NCBI GenBank assembly: GCA_948567375.1
Contig: OX419759.1
Location: 61,729,493 to 61,793,492, forward strand
Reading direction: 5' to 3'
Length of the DNA stretch: 64,000 nt
DNA from: Lunularia cruciata
Taxonomy: Eukaryota; Streptophyta; Marchantiopsida; Lunulariales; Lunulariaceae
Positions within the stretch are counted from its first letter, which is position 1. Each line of letters begins with the position of its first letter. Made by a program: the position numbers and the translations under genes. The notes beneath the pieces were generated by a model. It saw only the letters and a program-made list of their open reading frames with translations. It was not told where the DNA came from and made no database searches. Below, piece after piece: positions 11,050 through 22,330 of the stretch.

Positions 11050-14000
11050 CTAAGCCCCAATGGAGTGTGGATGAGAAATCTGCCCTACCGCACCTAAAAT
11101 ATCCTAGCTATGCAAGTCGTACGGTCTACACACAACTGGAGCATCCGAAGAAACATCACCTAATATGATAACTCTCCTATGGATTGCACCAGCCACTGCC
11201 CTCTATAGAGCAATGGATACACGCTGTCTAAAGTAAGCTACAAAGTATGAGAGTGAGAGCGGTACCCCATGACGCCTAACATGATAAGCTCTCGCGCACT
11301 CCCTGACAAATGTGTCAAATGCCGTGTCCATCGCTCCATATAACTCCAAGGCTAGAGGAACAAAGAGGTGACCTCGCTGCATGCCCCTATACTTGGAGAC
11401 CTTGCGACCTGCTGCTGCACTCACCGCCCATCCAGGGGGATGGGTAATCACTCCCTCCAAAACTGTATCTTGCGTAGGGTCCATCACCACGACATCCGCT
11501 ACTGTCACCTGATCATCTCGGACCAAGTATAAGTCTGCACTAACACGTGTCGTCTGCAACGCATACGAACGCTCCCTCCAAGCCAAGTATCCACTCTCTT
11601 GTGCCATAGCAAACACTATGTCTCTAATGGCATGATGGGTAGCTATCCTATGTCCTCCAAAAGGACACCGTGTCATGTGGACCGCCGCTGCATCTAGTGT
11701 AGAACCACACTCACAAGTGAGTAGTGAAGATGCATATGGGTGGACCAAACCTAGGCAAAACCTCATCGCTGTAGAGAAAGTAGCCGGTGCGAGTCGGAAA
11801 GCCCTAATGCATGGTCGAGCTAGGATCCACAAGCCTGCACCCTTGCCGGAGCAAGAGCGTAGACGTGCTCTAGTAGCCTGAGGAATGGACGAGTCAACTA
11901 AGAGAGAATGTAGCATATGCTCACACTGTCGCTCCATCAAGGAAGACTGTAGACCTCTAGTCCAATCTGACGATAGTGAAGCAAACAGTGGAAAACCCTC
12001 TCGTGCTCGTGGAGATAGACTATCTCTCGTCTGCCGCAATAACACCTGGAGAGAAAAGGATCCTCCCTCCACCTCTGTCACATAAGTCTCCAAAACCGGC
12101 CTATCAGCAACCACAAAACGAGAGGCAAGTAGGGGTGCCGAGAGAGCCCAACTACCCAAAAACGCTATAGGTGCCATCTCCTCCATAGAAAGCAAGCCAA
12201 CCCCACCACATGAGATCGGTAGAGCCGTCTGTCTACGTGCCAAATCCCCTATCACACACTCAAAAGTCCCTGGTCCAATAATATCACCAAAGACTCCCAT
12301 AATCCTCCTACCAAATGCTCTCAGACATGGTAGGAAGGACGGTGAGGGGGGAACTGTACGGATGAGGTAGGATGGTCGACGAGCAATACTGGAAGAGAGT
12401 ATACCAAATGCCACCTACGGATCTCCTAGTAATGGAAGGTCATCCACATGGAGAACATCCTCTGCAAGGGCAGCGTCGAAGAAGCATGTGACAAAATCCT
12501 CCTATCCTACTGGCACTCCAAGAACACGAAGTCCCTCTGTGGATGTGATACACCCCTCTGGAAGCTCAAGGTGGGGAGGGATACCTAAAGGAGACCATGC
12601 ACTACACTTTGACACCTTGACTCTCAAGCCTGCAAGATGTAGCTTGGTAGTCAAGTAGTCAAAGGCCTGCCTAATCTGATCTACAGGGCCTACGATGTGT
12701 GTATCATCTGCCAAGGATGGAAATACACAACCTGGCATGCCAAGGATGGAAATACACAACCTGGCATGGCCAAAGTAGTAGACAGGAGAGCTCTAAAGTG
12801 AGCCATGGCAAATAAGGGCCCCCCCAAAGGATCTCCCTGACGTGTACCAACAGCTGACTCCAAGACGGTGACTCCCTCCTGTGAACCACCATGCTGGTAG
12901 TAAAGGGAAGCAGGAGAGCCATAAAAAGACCGCACAAAAGGAATGAGACTCGCCAAGGATCCACCAGCCTCCCTAAGCTCTCTAAAGATGGATGCACATG
13001 AGACGCTATTAAAAGCGTTCTCAACATCCACCTGCAGGACGACCCACTCCGGATGGATATCTAGGAGTGCTCTAATGCCTAGAGATATAGCCTCACATCC
13101 TCCAGGTGTAGCTACTCCAAACTGATGTGTACTAAGGTGCTATCAAAAGTGAGAACGATGCTGAAGGACAATGGTACGACTGACCAAATGCAAAAAGATC
13201 TCTCCAATAGCAATCGGTCTAATGCCTCCCGTGTCCTTCTCGATCGCAAGAAGTCGACTAGCACGTAAGACCCGACTAACAGACATAGGAATATCTCCTC
13301 TCGCTACTGCTGTAGCCACCTGAAACAACTCGGTAAAACCACTAGAAGGATCATCTGCATGGAAGCAATCTCTAAGGTGCTCATAAACCATCCCTGACAA
13401 GCCTCCTGAGGAAAGGCGAGGGGCAGTGCACAATGCTTGTGCAAATAGCGACCTATCAAGACATAAAGGCTACTCAGGTTGATAATCTAAGATCTCTAGT
13501 GGTAGTCCCTCTACTGCTATAGGATGCAATGAGCGTAGGGAAGAGATGGTCTCATCAGTAGGACTCGCTATAGACAAAGGGTGTAGCGCTCGTGCTGCTC
13601 TACTAAGCTCTCCCGCCTGACCCAATGTCCTACATCGTCTTAATCGAGTGGAATCTGTGGTATCCTATGGCGATGTCTGTCTCCTAAATCGTGTAGCCCT
13701 AACAGACTCCTCCTGAAGGGCTGCCCAATCCCCCGCTCGGAATCGACAAAATCTAGCCGCCACCTCTCTATGCCCCGCACGTCCCCCTCTAGCATAACGA
13801 AGACACCATCGAGGGAGTAGGAGGAATAGGAACCACGCTAACTCGTCCAAGGGATCACGTGCCAAACGATCCAGTGGTAGGCAAAAAGCCTGTCTAGCCT
13901 CATCATGGAGTGTGCGGGGTAGCCTATGGAATAGACGTGGACATGGAAAACTAGTCTCAAATAACCCCAAAATGCAACCCGCCTGAGAAGCTAACCACTC

Positions 14001-14246
14001 CCACGACTCGATCGGTATCCCTGGAACGATCAACGAAGGTATAGAAGAAGCGTGTGTAATCTCGAGTGTCACTATTGTCGATGAAGTCGCTCATCTCACG
14101 TGGGCATCCCAAGTGGTCCAATCATAGTCCTTGTGCATCCTTCCCACATGGGTCTTTACACCTTGCGAGATAAAGCGTCGGTGACACACCGGGCATGGTG
14201 TATCCCGACCCGCTCTAGGCGACCACACATGGGAAGGTGTTGCCAT
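11050..14246 (-). pseudogene. Non-LTR polyprotein A: C2H2 finger, reverse transcriptase, CCHC, restriction-like endonuclease
   Basis: From ATG at 14246 the protein starts with a C2H2 finger, CPVCHRRF..H-x4-H (C-X2-C-X11-H-X4-H). The reverse transcriptase follows: GGIRPIAIGEIF near 13220, motif A DVENAFNSV near 13020, motif B GTRQGDPLGGPLF near 12825, and catalytic ADD in SLADDTHIVG near 12700. The C-terminal part, open from 12414 to 11203, has CECG..H-x3-C (CCHC) near 11700, then ATHHAIRDIV, an SADLYLV..VTVADVVV pair of acidic strands and RKVSKY. These match the order of the PD-(D/E)XK-like endonuclease in R2-type elements. The four upstream ORFs (14091-14348, 13665-14072, 13143-13433, 12690-13031) share one reading frame; stops interrupt them, and a 29-bp duplication shifts the frame once. 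The element is inactive. Endonuclease assignment is from motif order, not alignment. Confidence 0.75.
12711..12768. repeat. Perfect 29-bp tandem duplication inside the reverse transcriptase
   Basis: CCAAGGATGGAAATACACAA starts both copies, at 12711 and 12740. The duplication lies next to the ADD catalytic motif. It is absent from copies B and C, and removing 29 bp would bring the flanking ORFs into the same frame. Confidence 0.95.
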
Positions 14247-14605
14247 GGCTAGCACAAGAATAGTGATAGTAACACATGATACTCCTCTCCATATCTCACC
14301 ATATCTGCAAAACCACAACCTCTCACATAAGAAAACAATCTCTCCCAACCCTAAAATTTATAAACTCTCATAACTTTCAATTTCCGTCTCCAAAATTTTC
14401 AAATTAATTTCATATGAAACTTAATCATGAAAATCCAGAGATTAGAAATGAAAATTCATAACACATCACTCTCAATGTATAATGATCACTCTCAACCCTA
14501 AAAAAGCTAAAAAACTTTATAACTTTCTACTCTATTCTCCATAGTCTTCAATCTAGATGCCAATGGAACCTAAATTGAAAAACAAAGAGAATCGTCTATT
14601 CACCG

Positions 14606-14705
14606 GAAGGCTACATGCTAGAGAGCACTCAGATTTTATCAAAATTGTCTCACTTGAAGGCTACATGCTAGAGAGCACTCAGATTTTATCAAAATTATCT
14701 CAAAT
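14606..14705. repeat. Tandem duplication, 50-bp unit x2
   Basis: GAAGGCTACATGCTAGAGAG begins copies at 14606 and 14656. It lies in the leader of copy A; copy B has only one related unit. Confidence 0.95.
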
Positions 14706-14824
14706 CTCTACCTCTCCTCTCCCGTCTCCACACTCTCCCCGCAGCTCCTCATCAAAGGGAACTCAAGGCACCATATCATTGCGGTAGATTACTCTATAGT
14801 ACCTTCGTTTTGTACCATTTTCGT

Positions 14825-15091
14825 TTATCTTTTCGTGGAAAACATTTTGTCCCCCACTCGAGGTTGTCCAAATGTATAGACTGCAGCCAACCGGCCGGTG
14901 ATGGAATTCTCGCCCTTAAAAAGCAGAAGGGCCGTGTAGAGCGCCGCTAGGGCGCCACCTAGACTGTGCCCTGTGACGAAAAGCTTTGGGTCGTTATGCT
15001 CCTTCATTAGATTCTCAAGCTTCTGGGTCACACGATCGAACGCGCATATCTTCTCTGGATCCTCCTGCACAGCCGGTGATAGTCCGCACAT
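14825..15091 (-). pseudogene. Class-3 (alpha/beta hydrolase) lipase fragment
   Basis: An 88-codon minus-strand frame contains LFVTGHSLGGALAALY, the nucleophile elbow (Ser of GHSLG) of plant triacylglycerol lipases of the OBL1 type, followed by LAAVYTFGQPRVGDKMF, the conserved strand after it. A full enzyme is roughly 450-550 residues with Asp and His of the triad further on. Here the frame stops seven residues after the PRVGD motif, and neither the upstream nor the downstream domain is nearby. It looks like one isolated exon or a fragment captured next to the non-LTR element, whose leader ends about 75 bp away. Confidence 0.75.
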
Positions 15092-15302
15092 GGGACCGGT
15101 ACACTACATCAACGTGACGATCCATAAAGGCTAGCTAGAACTCTCGCGCGGGAGCACGAATTTGCATCTCGAGCGCGAAGAGACAAGCGCTGATGGAAAA
15201 AACAGGGAGAAAACAGAATCGTCGAAAGACAGAGGGTTGAGATCAAGACCACATCCGAGCATGACGACAACCGCATCGTGCCCAAACCTTTCCATCGAAG
15301 AG

Positions 15303-15662
15303 GGTGGTAATGAGCCCAGAAATTAAGCTCAAGAAACTTAATTAATCTGTTGTTTAGATGTTCACATATCTTTTCCTAATTTCTTATGTTGAACGGAACC
15401 AGTCGAGATTGTCTGTTCTTCAGTCTAACCTAAGCTGGAGATAAGATTAATAACAGTAACATGGCAAAACTGATATCGATCGCCATGGTGGTAATGAGAC
15501 CAGGAATTAAGCCCAACCAACTCAGTTAATCGGTAGTTTAGATGTTTACATATGCTTTTCTGATATCTTAAGTTCAACGGAACCAATCGAGAATGTCTGT
15601 TATTCAATACATTCAAAGCTGGAGATAAAATTGGGAACGATTACTTGATATCGATCGTCATT
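15303..15662. repeat. Tandem duplication, about 184-bp unit x2
   Basis: GGTGGTAATGAG starts copies at 15303 and 15487, each ending near GATATCGATCG. Identity by eye is about 80-85 percent, so it is older than the duplications at 6-10 kb. Confidence 0.85.
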
Positions 15663-16801
15663 CACCTCTAGCAGCGGATTTTCATACTGTCAGTTCTTCG
15701 CTACTCAAGAATGAGAAGGAAAGAGTAGAACGTAGTTATGCGTCTCTCACCACATCCCTTGCATTTTAAGTCATCCTTCCGAACGATTCCGTTTCACTTC
15801 GGGTTGCCAGACCCCATTCTTCCACAAACTCAACGTGGACTTTACCCAACTCCAAAAATTCGCACCATGAAAAATCCATTGCCGTGCTCCAGTCTAGAGC
15901 ATTGAATGGCTCCGTTCCTCTCCATGCGACTACAATTGCTCTGGCATCTTTTGGTCGATCAGTGGCTATGAAAACTTGTGTATTATTTTGCTTTTGGTAC
16001 TCTGTACAAGAACGAAAAAGGCTGTCCGACGTTAGTTCAGCTCGCGAACTTTTTCAATTCCTCGGTGGTTTTCCACCCAGCTCCATAAGCTTCTATCTAG
16101 CTCTAGTTTTTTAAAGTTTCATGATCACTTGCAAGATTTCTACATAATATCCCAATTGCGTCTCTGAAAGCGACTGTATCCAAGGAGCTTATTCCTGATT
16201 CAGTTTTCTTCATGATAGTGAAATATCAGGAGCAAACTTGATTCCTAGGAAGTTAATATTATGAAGCTATTCATTAGTACGTAGGAAACAAAGGTTTCTA
16301 GGTCTTGTTACTCGGACAAACTTGAAGGATCGGGATGTTATTTGGTTCATATCCAGATTACTTTGGACATTGATTCAGGTTTCGTGTTTTTTTTCTGCAC
16401 GGTTCCGTAATGCTAATTACGTCCACTTGCTATGTTTGTAAAACTTAGAGTCATATTATGGATCCACGAAGACTATCTGGAAACCTTCTCCCAATCCTCT
16501 AGCAAAACACTCTCGTGTAGATTCATACATGTTTGAATGGTTACTCTCTTCTGCTAGGTTATGATCAGTATGATTCCCATATTTTTGAAGCACTAGAATC
16601 GGCCCAGGACCTATGTGCCTCTCGCCTGCTACCAAGTGCAAAGTACAACTCTCCTGATTGGTTATCACCTTTATATATGTACAGGGTTGGGGGCGAACCT
16701 CACTGTGTCAACATGGTGGCCGAGTGAAGCACTGCAGTTCTAGTACTGTGTGCACGATCCTGAGATCCACTTAGACCGCTTCCAAGCGACCCGATTCGCA
16801 G
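15663..16801 (+). other. Upstream region of the decayed PPO copy
   Basis: No gene is supported. The last 60-100 bp (from about 16690) resemble the leader just upstream of the intact PPO start (37938-38060 on the minus strand), so promoter and 5' leader were duplicated with the gene. A TATATA stretch at 16672-16677 lies about 125 bp before the ATG and could be the old TATA box. Confidence 0.45.
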
Positions 16802-17886
16802 ATGGACAAACTCGTGTGCTCCAAACGAGGTCCGGGAGGGGGCAGTGCTTCAAACAGAGCATCCATGTGGAGCACTTATGTGTTGGCAACTGTGTTCTGC
16901 AGACAAGTTCTGCAGCTTGGGCAACTCGCCGATGCAGCACCAATTCTGGCTTCCAGTGCCGCAACATCACCCGGGGACCAGTTGAACGGGGACCAGTTGG
17001 TGTGCTGCCTACCTAACCTAAAAAATTTGTGCTTCCTACTGTTACTTCCCTGCGTGAAAGGAAACCCGCACATGAACTAGCAAAAGACCCTGAATATGTC
17101 TCGAAGTACAATTTGGCGTATGCCAGAATGAAGGATTTGCCGGGCGATGACCCCAGAAGTCTCCTCAAGCAATGGCATACACATTGTTCTTTCTGCAATG
17201 AGGCATTCAACCAAAAGTTCACTCCATATCCACAGGGTCAGCCGACCGGCCAACATCTCAAGTGCATTACAGTTGTACTTTTCTTCCATGGCATAGGATG
17301 TTAATATACTTCCATGAGAAAATTCTGGGTAGCTTGATCAATGATCCCGATTGCGCTCTTCCGTTCTGGAACAACCATTTTCCTGGAACTAATGCAAATT
17401 GGATAACTAGCATGTTCCTCGCGGACTTCCCACTCACATTCGCAAACGGCACCAAGGTCGACAATTTTCAACTCGTCAACGCCAACAGGAACCCGGCCCA
17501 TTTCCCACGGAAAGCTCTTCCACTGGCTTACAATGCTGAGGGTGAACTAAATGGAACGCAACATTTTACAGACCAGCAGATCATAGATGACAACTTGCTT
17601 ATCATTTGGAACGCTATGGTCAACCAAATCAGCAGTCAGCGATTTCTCGGTGGTCCTTACCGCAATGGTACCAACAATTCGGACAGTTGTGTCCCAGTGG
17701 GGCAAACTCCAGGAATAGCTGGTGCAGCAGAAGATCTGCACGACCATGCCCACGAATGGGTGGGCTTGTACAACCCAGAAGAGCCCGACAATCCAGACAT
17801 GGGAAATTTTATCTACGCTGGACGTGACCCCATTTTCTACAATCATCACACCAACATGGATCGCTTATGGGACGTGTGGAAAACTC
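16802..17886 (+). pseudogene. Polyphenol oxidase pseudogene, 3'-truncated
   Basis: This is a paralogue of the PPO at 36102-37937, with the same start (MDKLVCS), the same hydrophobic N-terminus and the tyrosinase domain up to DRLWDVWKT. It is broken in at least three ways. A deletion of about 13 bp near 17015-17030 shifts the frame. A 1-bp deletion near 17260 shifts it again, just before the second CuA histidine. Sequence after GTGGAAAACTC at 17886 is replaced by repeat R1, so the C-terminal DWL-like and KFDV-like regions are lost. In addition the conserved FWNWD lacks WD, and the Trp after HYS is Cys. Copper-ligand regions (HCSFC, PWHR, H-x3-HEWVG, NHHTNMDR) are still readable across the frames, so decay is fairly recent. 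Confidence 0.9.
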
Positions 17887-18668
17887 AAAACATCCAAAAC
17901 ATGATGTTAATTTTTTCTCACGATCTTTAGAAAAATAACTTAAACCTGACACGTTATACGCGCCTGTAAACACGTTTGCTGTTGTGAAGTACCGAATGAA
18001 AGAGGCTAGGGCAATCCATTGTTCCACTGGCATTTTACTTAGCAGTAGTAACTTGAAGACGGTTCTGAAGACCACGTTTCTAATTGCTGTGGATATATAT
18101 GCCATGTTTCGCAACCTAGGAAACAAATATTTTATTGTCAAAGCGAGGAAATGTTTCGAGTTTCGTGCGATTTGAATGTCTAAGAGCTGGATAGCGTGGG
18201 ACGTTTCGAGTTTCTTGCGACCTGGATGTCTACGAGCTGGAAACTACCTTCTAGACATCAGCGTAAAACCTTTGGGAGTACAAAACTTTGTCCGGTGTGA
18301 TAATAGTCACTACTCGACACCCTGCAGTAATCTACTCATGCACATCAAGGGAAGTCTTACACTACTCAACGCTCTGTCTATTTTCTCTTATGAGTGACAT
18401 GATAGCTAGGAAAAGCATTATTACATTATAATTAGACATAAAAAAGAATGACTTTAACTGCTGACGATACTCAAGAACACGTGTGAAGATAAAATGTAGC
18501 TGAGACGTTTCTTAGTTCAGCACTCCTGAGATGCGTACTTCCGACTAAATAAGTTTCAAATAACGCCAGTGAGCATGAAAGTGGACAGCACGTACAGAAA
18601 AGGCAAAATGCAAATGAAGATCAGTATAAATTGTGGAGTGCATCAGCTGGACTTGCATGTGATGGATG
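17887..18668 (+). repeat. Interspersed repeat R1, copy 1
   Basis: It starts exactly where PPO homology ends and runs to the copia-1 LTR. Related copies occur in reverse orientation at 44950-45388, 50020-51010 and 60232-61150. Shared landmarks are CAAAACATCCAAAACATGATG, TTGTTCCACTGGCATTTTAC and CTTATGAGTGACATGATAG. No protein is encoded. It could be a non-autonomous element or an extended flank that spread with copia. Confidence 0.75.
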
Positions 18669-18982
18669 TGTTGAGTATGTCTCGGTATTTGATCTAGGAA
18701 TGCGAGTCTTCTAGATCCAACTGTAGACTACCTTCTATGATCTATGTAGTAGTCTGTTTAGGCTGCTACGGCCTGAGCAGCCTTTGAGTCTAGTGACCAG
18801 AGGTATAAAGGTCCATGAAGAGATCTAGCTTAACAGTACTTTGTTGAGAGTATTCTTGAGGATGGGATTGAGGAAAGCAATTTATGAATTGTATAACATT
18901 TGCAATGTTTCAATAAATAATATGTGAGAGTGTTTGGCAGGTAATGCAGCTTTCAAGATATCTTATGGATAGTTTTGTAACA
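18669..18982 (+). repeat. Copia-1 5' LTR
   Basis: A 314-bp stretch begins TGTTGAG and ends AACA (TG...CA). It holds a TATAAA at 18804-18809 and an AATAAA at 18912-18917, and is followed directly by a primer-binding site. The reverse-oriented copia-2 has a matching LTR start at 44949 with the same TATA context (GGTATAAAGGTCCATGAAG). Confidence 0.7.
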
Positions 18983-18984
18983 AT

Positions 18985-18996
18985 TGGTATTAGAGC
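18985..18996 (+). other. Primer-binding site, initiator-tRNA-Met type
   Basis: TGGTATTAGAGC matches the usual plant copia primer-binding site TGGTATCAGAGC at 11 of 12 positions and lies 2 bp after the LTR end. Confidence 0.8.
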
Positions 18997-20154
18997 AAAG
19001 TTGATCTAAAGATTTACAACGGTTGGAAGAATATCAATATCGTATGAAAAATTGCAGAGGAGGAATTTGACAGGAAGAACAACTTTGGGTGGTAGCAATA
19101 GAAGATGAGGGACTTGCTTGTACAGAAAGAGTAGCATAGATTGCTAGGAGGAAAAAAGTGACAATGAGTGGGAGGGTGCAGATCCGAGAGGTAATAGTAT
19201 GATTTAATTAAATCTTTCTGATGAAGAGTTATATGATGAAAGAGGACTGGGCACCAAAGGTGTGGTCACAATTAGATAATTTATATATGACAAAGTCCTT
19301 GAAAAATTGATTATACCTGAAACAAAACTTCTATATATTGCACATCAAGGAGTGCTAAAGCACCTTGAAGCACATCTTCCACATGTTCAACAAAATCATT
19401 GTGAGTTGATGAGTATAGAGGCTACTTTATATGAAGACAATAAGGTATTATTGTTATTGATTTCATTGCCTTTCCCATATGAGCATCTAGTCACAACACT
19501 AGAATGGGAAAGATTTTATACATTTTGAAGAGGTTACTCTAAACTTACTATCAAAATGGGATGGGTAAAAAATCTAACCAAGAGGATAATAATCCTAAGG
19601 CTTTGTTTTTTTATTAGAGGTAGGGCAATAAAAATAGGATAGATCAAGGATAAAAATAGCCATGCACTTGTAGCACCTACTTCTAGGCCATGAAGTGAAC
19701 ATGGTCTAAGCAAATTATCCATAAGACAATTATTGAAGGGCATAAAAGCTGTACAAGCATTGTTTAATAGGAAGAAAGGGAGTGAAATTTAAACTATAAG
19801 AATTTTGAAGTTTGGAATTCTGCACTCAAAACTCCAAATTCTGGAGCACTGTATTTTATATCCTTGGTAGAAAACTACTATAAGGGAGCATGGAAGGTCT
19901 ACACCATGAAGTAAAAATTAGAAGTCTTCTCCCTCTTTAAACAATGGAAGTGATGATAGAAATATATCAAGAGGAGAATGAACTGTGTGAGATAATTGCA
20001 AAGAACACAAATTTGGGAAGTTTGAATGGTTTTCTAAGAGCAAAAGGATAATCCATCACTTCACCATACCATGGTGTGGTGGAGTGGATAAATCATACAC
20101 TCTTGGAGAGAGCTTGGAGTATGTTAACCAAATCCAGATTGGGAAAGAGCTTTT

Positions 20155-20545
20155 GAGTAGGAACTCTACTTTTGAGTAGGAAGATTCTCCAAAGATAGGG
20201 AATCTTGGGAAATCTTCTTGTAGGAAGCTCATAACAGCATGGTGAGGTATTGTAGGAAAGTTCTCAATGAGGCAAAAAAGGAGGAAGAAAACCAAACTTT
20301 TTCCCTTAGAGGTGAGAACGTTTTTTTTAGGCCTAATTCATCCATTGAGGCCTCTGAAATTGGCTTTGAGTTTTTGGGTGTTTTTGGGCTCTCCCCTATT
20401 AGTGGAAATACTCTTTTTGTGACACCTCTATCTGATCTACTTAGACCATCATATATAACATCCCTCAAGATATCACCAAGCCAATTTCCACCTCTAGATA
20501 ATATATCTAGCAAATGGTATTACAACCAAGCACTCCCATCAAAAT
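20155..20545. repeat. Insertion or duplication inside copia-1 integrase
   Basis: The integrase segment beginning GTGGTGGAGTGGATAAATCA occurs twice (near 20073 and 20549) with about 390 bp of unrelated sequence between. CTTTTGAGTAGGA is also repeated directly near 20151 and 20170. This pattern fits insertion with flanking duplication or unequal exchange. The 173-codon plus frame across it (20239-20760) mixes the insert with integrase in other frames and is not a gene. Confidence 0.6.
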
Positions 20546-21479
20546 GTTGTGGTGGAGTGGATAAATCATACACTCTTAGACAGAGCTTGGTGTATGTTAA
20601 CCAACTCCAGCTTGGAGAAGAGCTTTTGGGTAAAAGCTATAAACACCACTCATTATTTGGTAAACATTCTTTCTCTACTGCTCTTGAGCATGGTACACCA
20701 ATGGAAAAATTGAAAGGTCAGCCTGTAGATTACTTTTCCTTAGCTCGTTTAGATGTATAAATTATGTTCATATTTCACCAGAGCAAAGGATAAAATTAGA
20801 TCCCAAATCTTAAATTTTTATATTTTAAGATATGAGAAGGATACAAAGGATTTAGATTGTGGATCTGGTCATATGCTACCTTTTTATGAAAAGAGATGTA
20901 ATATTTGATGAGACTAGTATGATGGAGATGACTACTATATCTATGTAAGGAGTTTAATTTGAAGTACATATGTTCCTTAAAGAGGGTTTTGGGTTTGAAC
21001 TCCACTAGAACAGGAGGAAGGGAAAATTGTGGATATCCTAAAAGATGTACTTGAAACATTGCTTCTATATTTTGGTATAGGAGTGCAAAACCATGAGTAC
21101 AATAGAAAATAATTTCAAGATATCATAAGCACAATGCCCAGAAAATGAAGGGGAGAGAATATTTATGTCCAATTTTCCTTATGTTAGTGCTATTGGGAGT
21201 TTAATGTATGCAATGGTTTGCACCAAATTGGACATCTCTTATGATTAGTAAATCTTGGGAAGCAACATTGGAGTTGTAAAGTGAATACTTTGTTACTTGA
21301 AAGGGATAATAGATATTTCCAATGTCTTTGCTGAGGAGTATAACCAAGAAAGTGTCCTTACATGGTATGTGGATGTTGATTTTACCAGAGACTTGGATAA
21401 GAGGAGGTCTATAACAGATTTTTTTTTACTCCAAAAGAGAGTAGTGTCACTCCATATAGCACACAATGGAAAAGTTAAA

Positions 21480-22330
21480 AAACCATTTTTACTAAAGATC
21501 TACTCCAAATTAGTCTTGAAGGTGATGGTTCATTCATCGTAGAGGTCACTTTGCTCTGCAATCACTACAGATCGAGGAATAACTTGGCCAATGGTCATTA
21601 GCACCTACTCCTTGTTAATGATTTACTTCATGAATGTCGTCTCATGACAAACGCCAAAGGTCATTATTTTTGTGAGCATTGAGCCCATACAATAATTAGT
21701 TCTTGGGTAGTTTCACCCCAAAGGTTCTATTGTTCTCCTGACTACAAGTACATCAACTTCATACTACCCTTCCCAAAAGGCATAATTTTGTAAGAGTCAT
21801 GGATTGAGTTTACTTTTACTCATTGTATTCTCCAACACTTCAGATCAAGATTGATCTCTCTCCACATTGGTTTGCTCATTTAGGTCCCTCAAAAATCACA
21901 CATTCTGATCAAGTGCAAATACATATCTTGATAGTCAAGCACAAGTGATCCTATTGCAATCTTCCTCACCACCACTCATCCAAATATGCAACCAATCACA
22001 AAGAATTTAGACTCAACCATATAAAATTGTGGAGGTTTTATAAGTATGAAGCTTCATGGGCCAAATATTCACTCTTCAGGGACTCAAATATTGACCAAAT
22101 ATTGACATCACCACTACTCATCCAAATATAAATGAAAAAATAATTGAAAATGAATGTGGTTTACATTAGGCTTAAGCCCCTTGGACTAATCCTACTTCTT
22201 TTTTGAGGAGATATTATGGCTACAATCTATGGAAAATTGTATATATACATCTACATCACTTAGTGATAATGTGATTTTATCTTATCATATCCTAACTAAT
22301 TTAAGGGCTACCTAGATGGCATATGCTGAA
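21480..22330 (+). repeat. Interspersed repeat R2, copy 1
   Basis: It shares blocks such as GAAGGTGATGGTTCA and CATTTAGGTCCCTCAAAAATC with 51080-51790, and more loosely with 28860-29590. No coding capacity is seen. In copies 1 and 3 it is followed by a minus-strand coiled-coil ORF, so it may be the downstream or LTR region of a minus-strand element. Confidence 0.65.

Larger units (their letters stand above)
10969..14750 (-). mobile_element. Non-LTR retrotransposon copy A (R2-like architecture), nearly full length
   Basis: The copy spans a 5' leader (about 14250-14750, homologous to the leader of copy B at 55930-56400), one long decayed ORF (11050-14246) and a short 3' tail ending in CCTACGCGGTCGCCTT on the minus strand. 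The same terminus closes copies B, C and D, which fixes the 3' end. There are no long terminal repeats and no clear poly(A) tail. The flanks of the four copies do not share an obvious target sequence. Confidence 0.85.
18669..21560 (+). mobile_element. Ty1/copia element copia-1, decayed
   Basis: Order along the plus strand: LTR (18669-18982), primer-binding site, gag with the copia signature near 19070-19130 (NNFGWWQ, then KMRDLLVQ) and 19307-19528 (LLLLISLPFPYEHLVTTLEW), integrase C-terminal part near 20080 and again near 20550 (GVVEWINHTLLERAW type), then the reverse transcriptase/RNase H junction near 21165 (AIGSLMYAMVCTKLDIS) and 21380 (WYVDVDFTRDLDKRRS). Protease, most of the RT and the 3' LTR are missing or unrecognisable. 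Many stops and shifts: inactive. Confidence 0.85.

Noticed and set aside
11675-12170. Plus-strand ORFs opposite the non-LTR endonuclease region (and their equivalents at 57197-57749)
   Set aside because: They are conserved only because the minus-strand ORF is; no independent motif.
20239-20760. 173-codon plus ORF as a novel gene
   Set aside because: It crosses the duplicated copia integrase segment and an insert; the C-terminal half is copia sequence in other frames.
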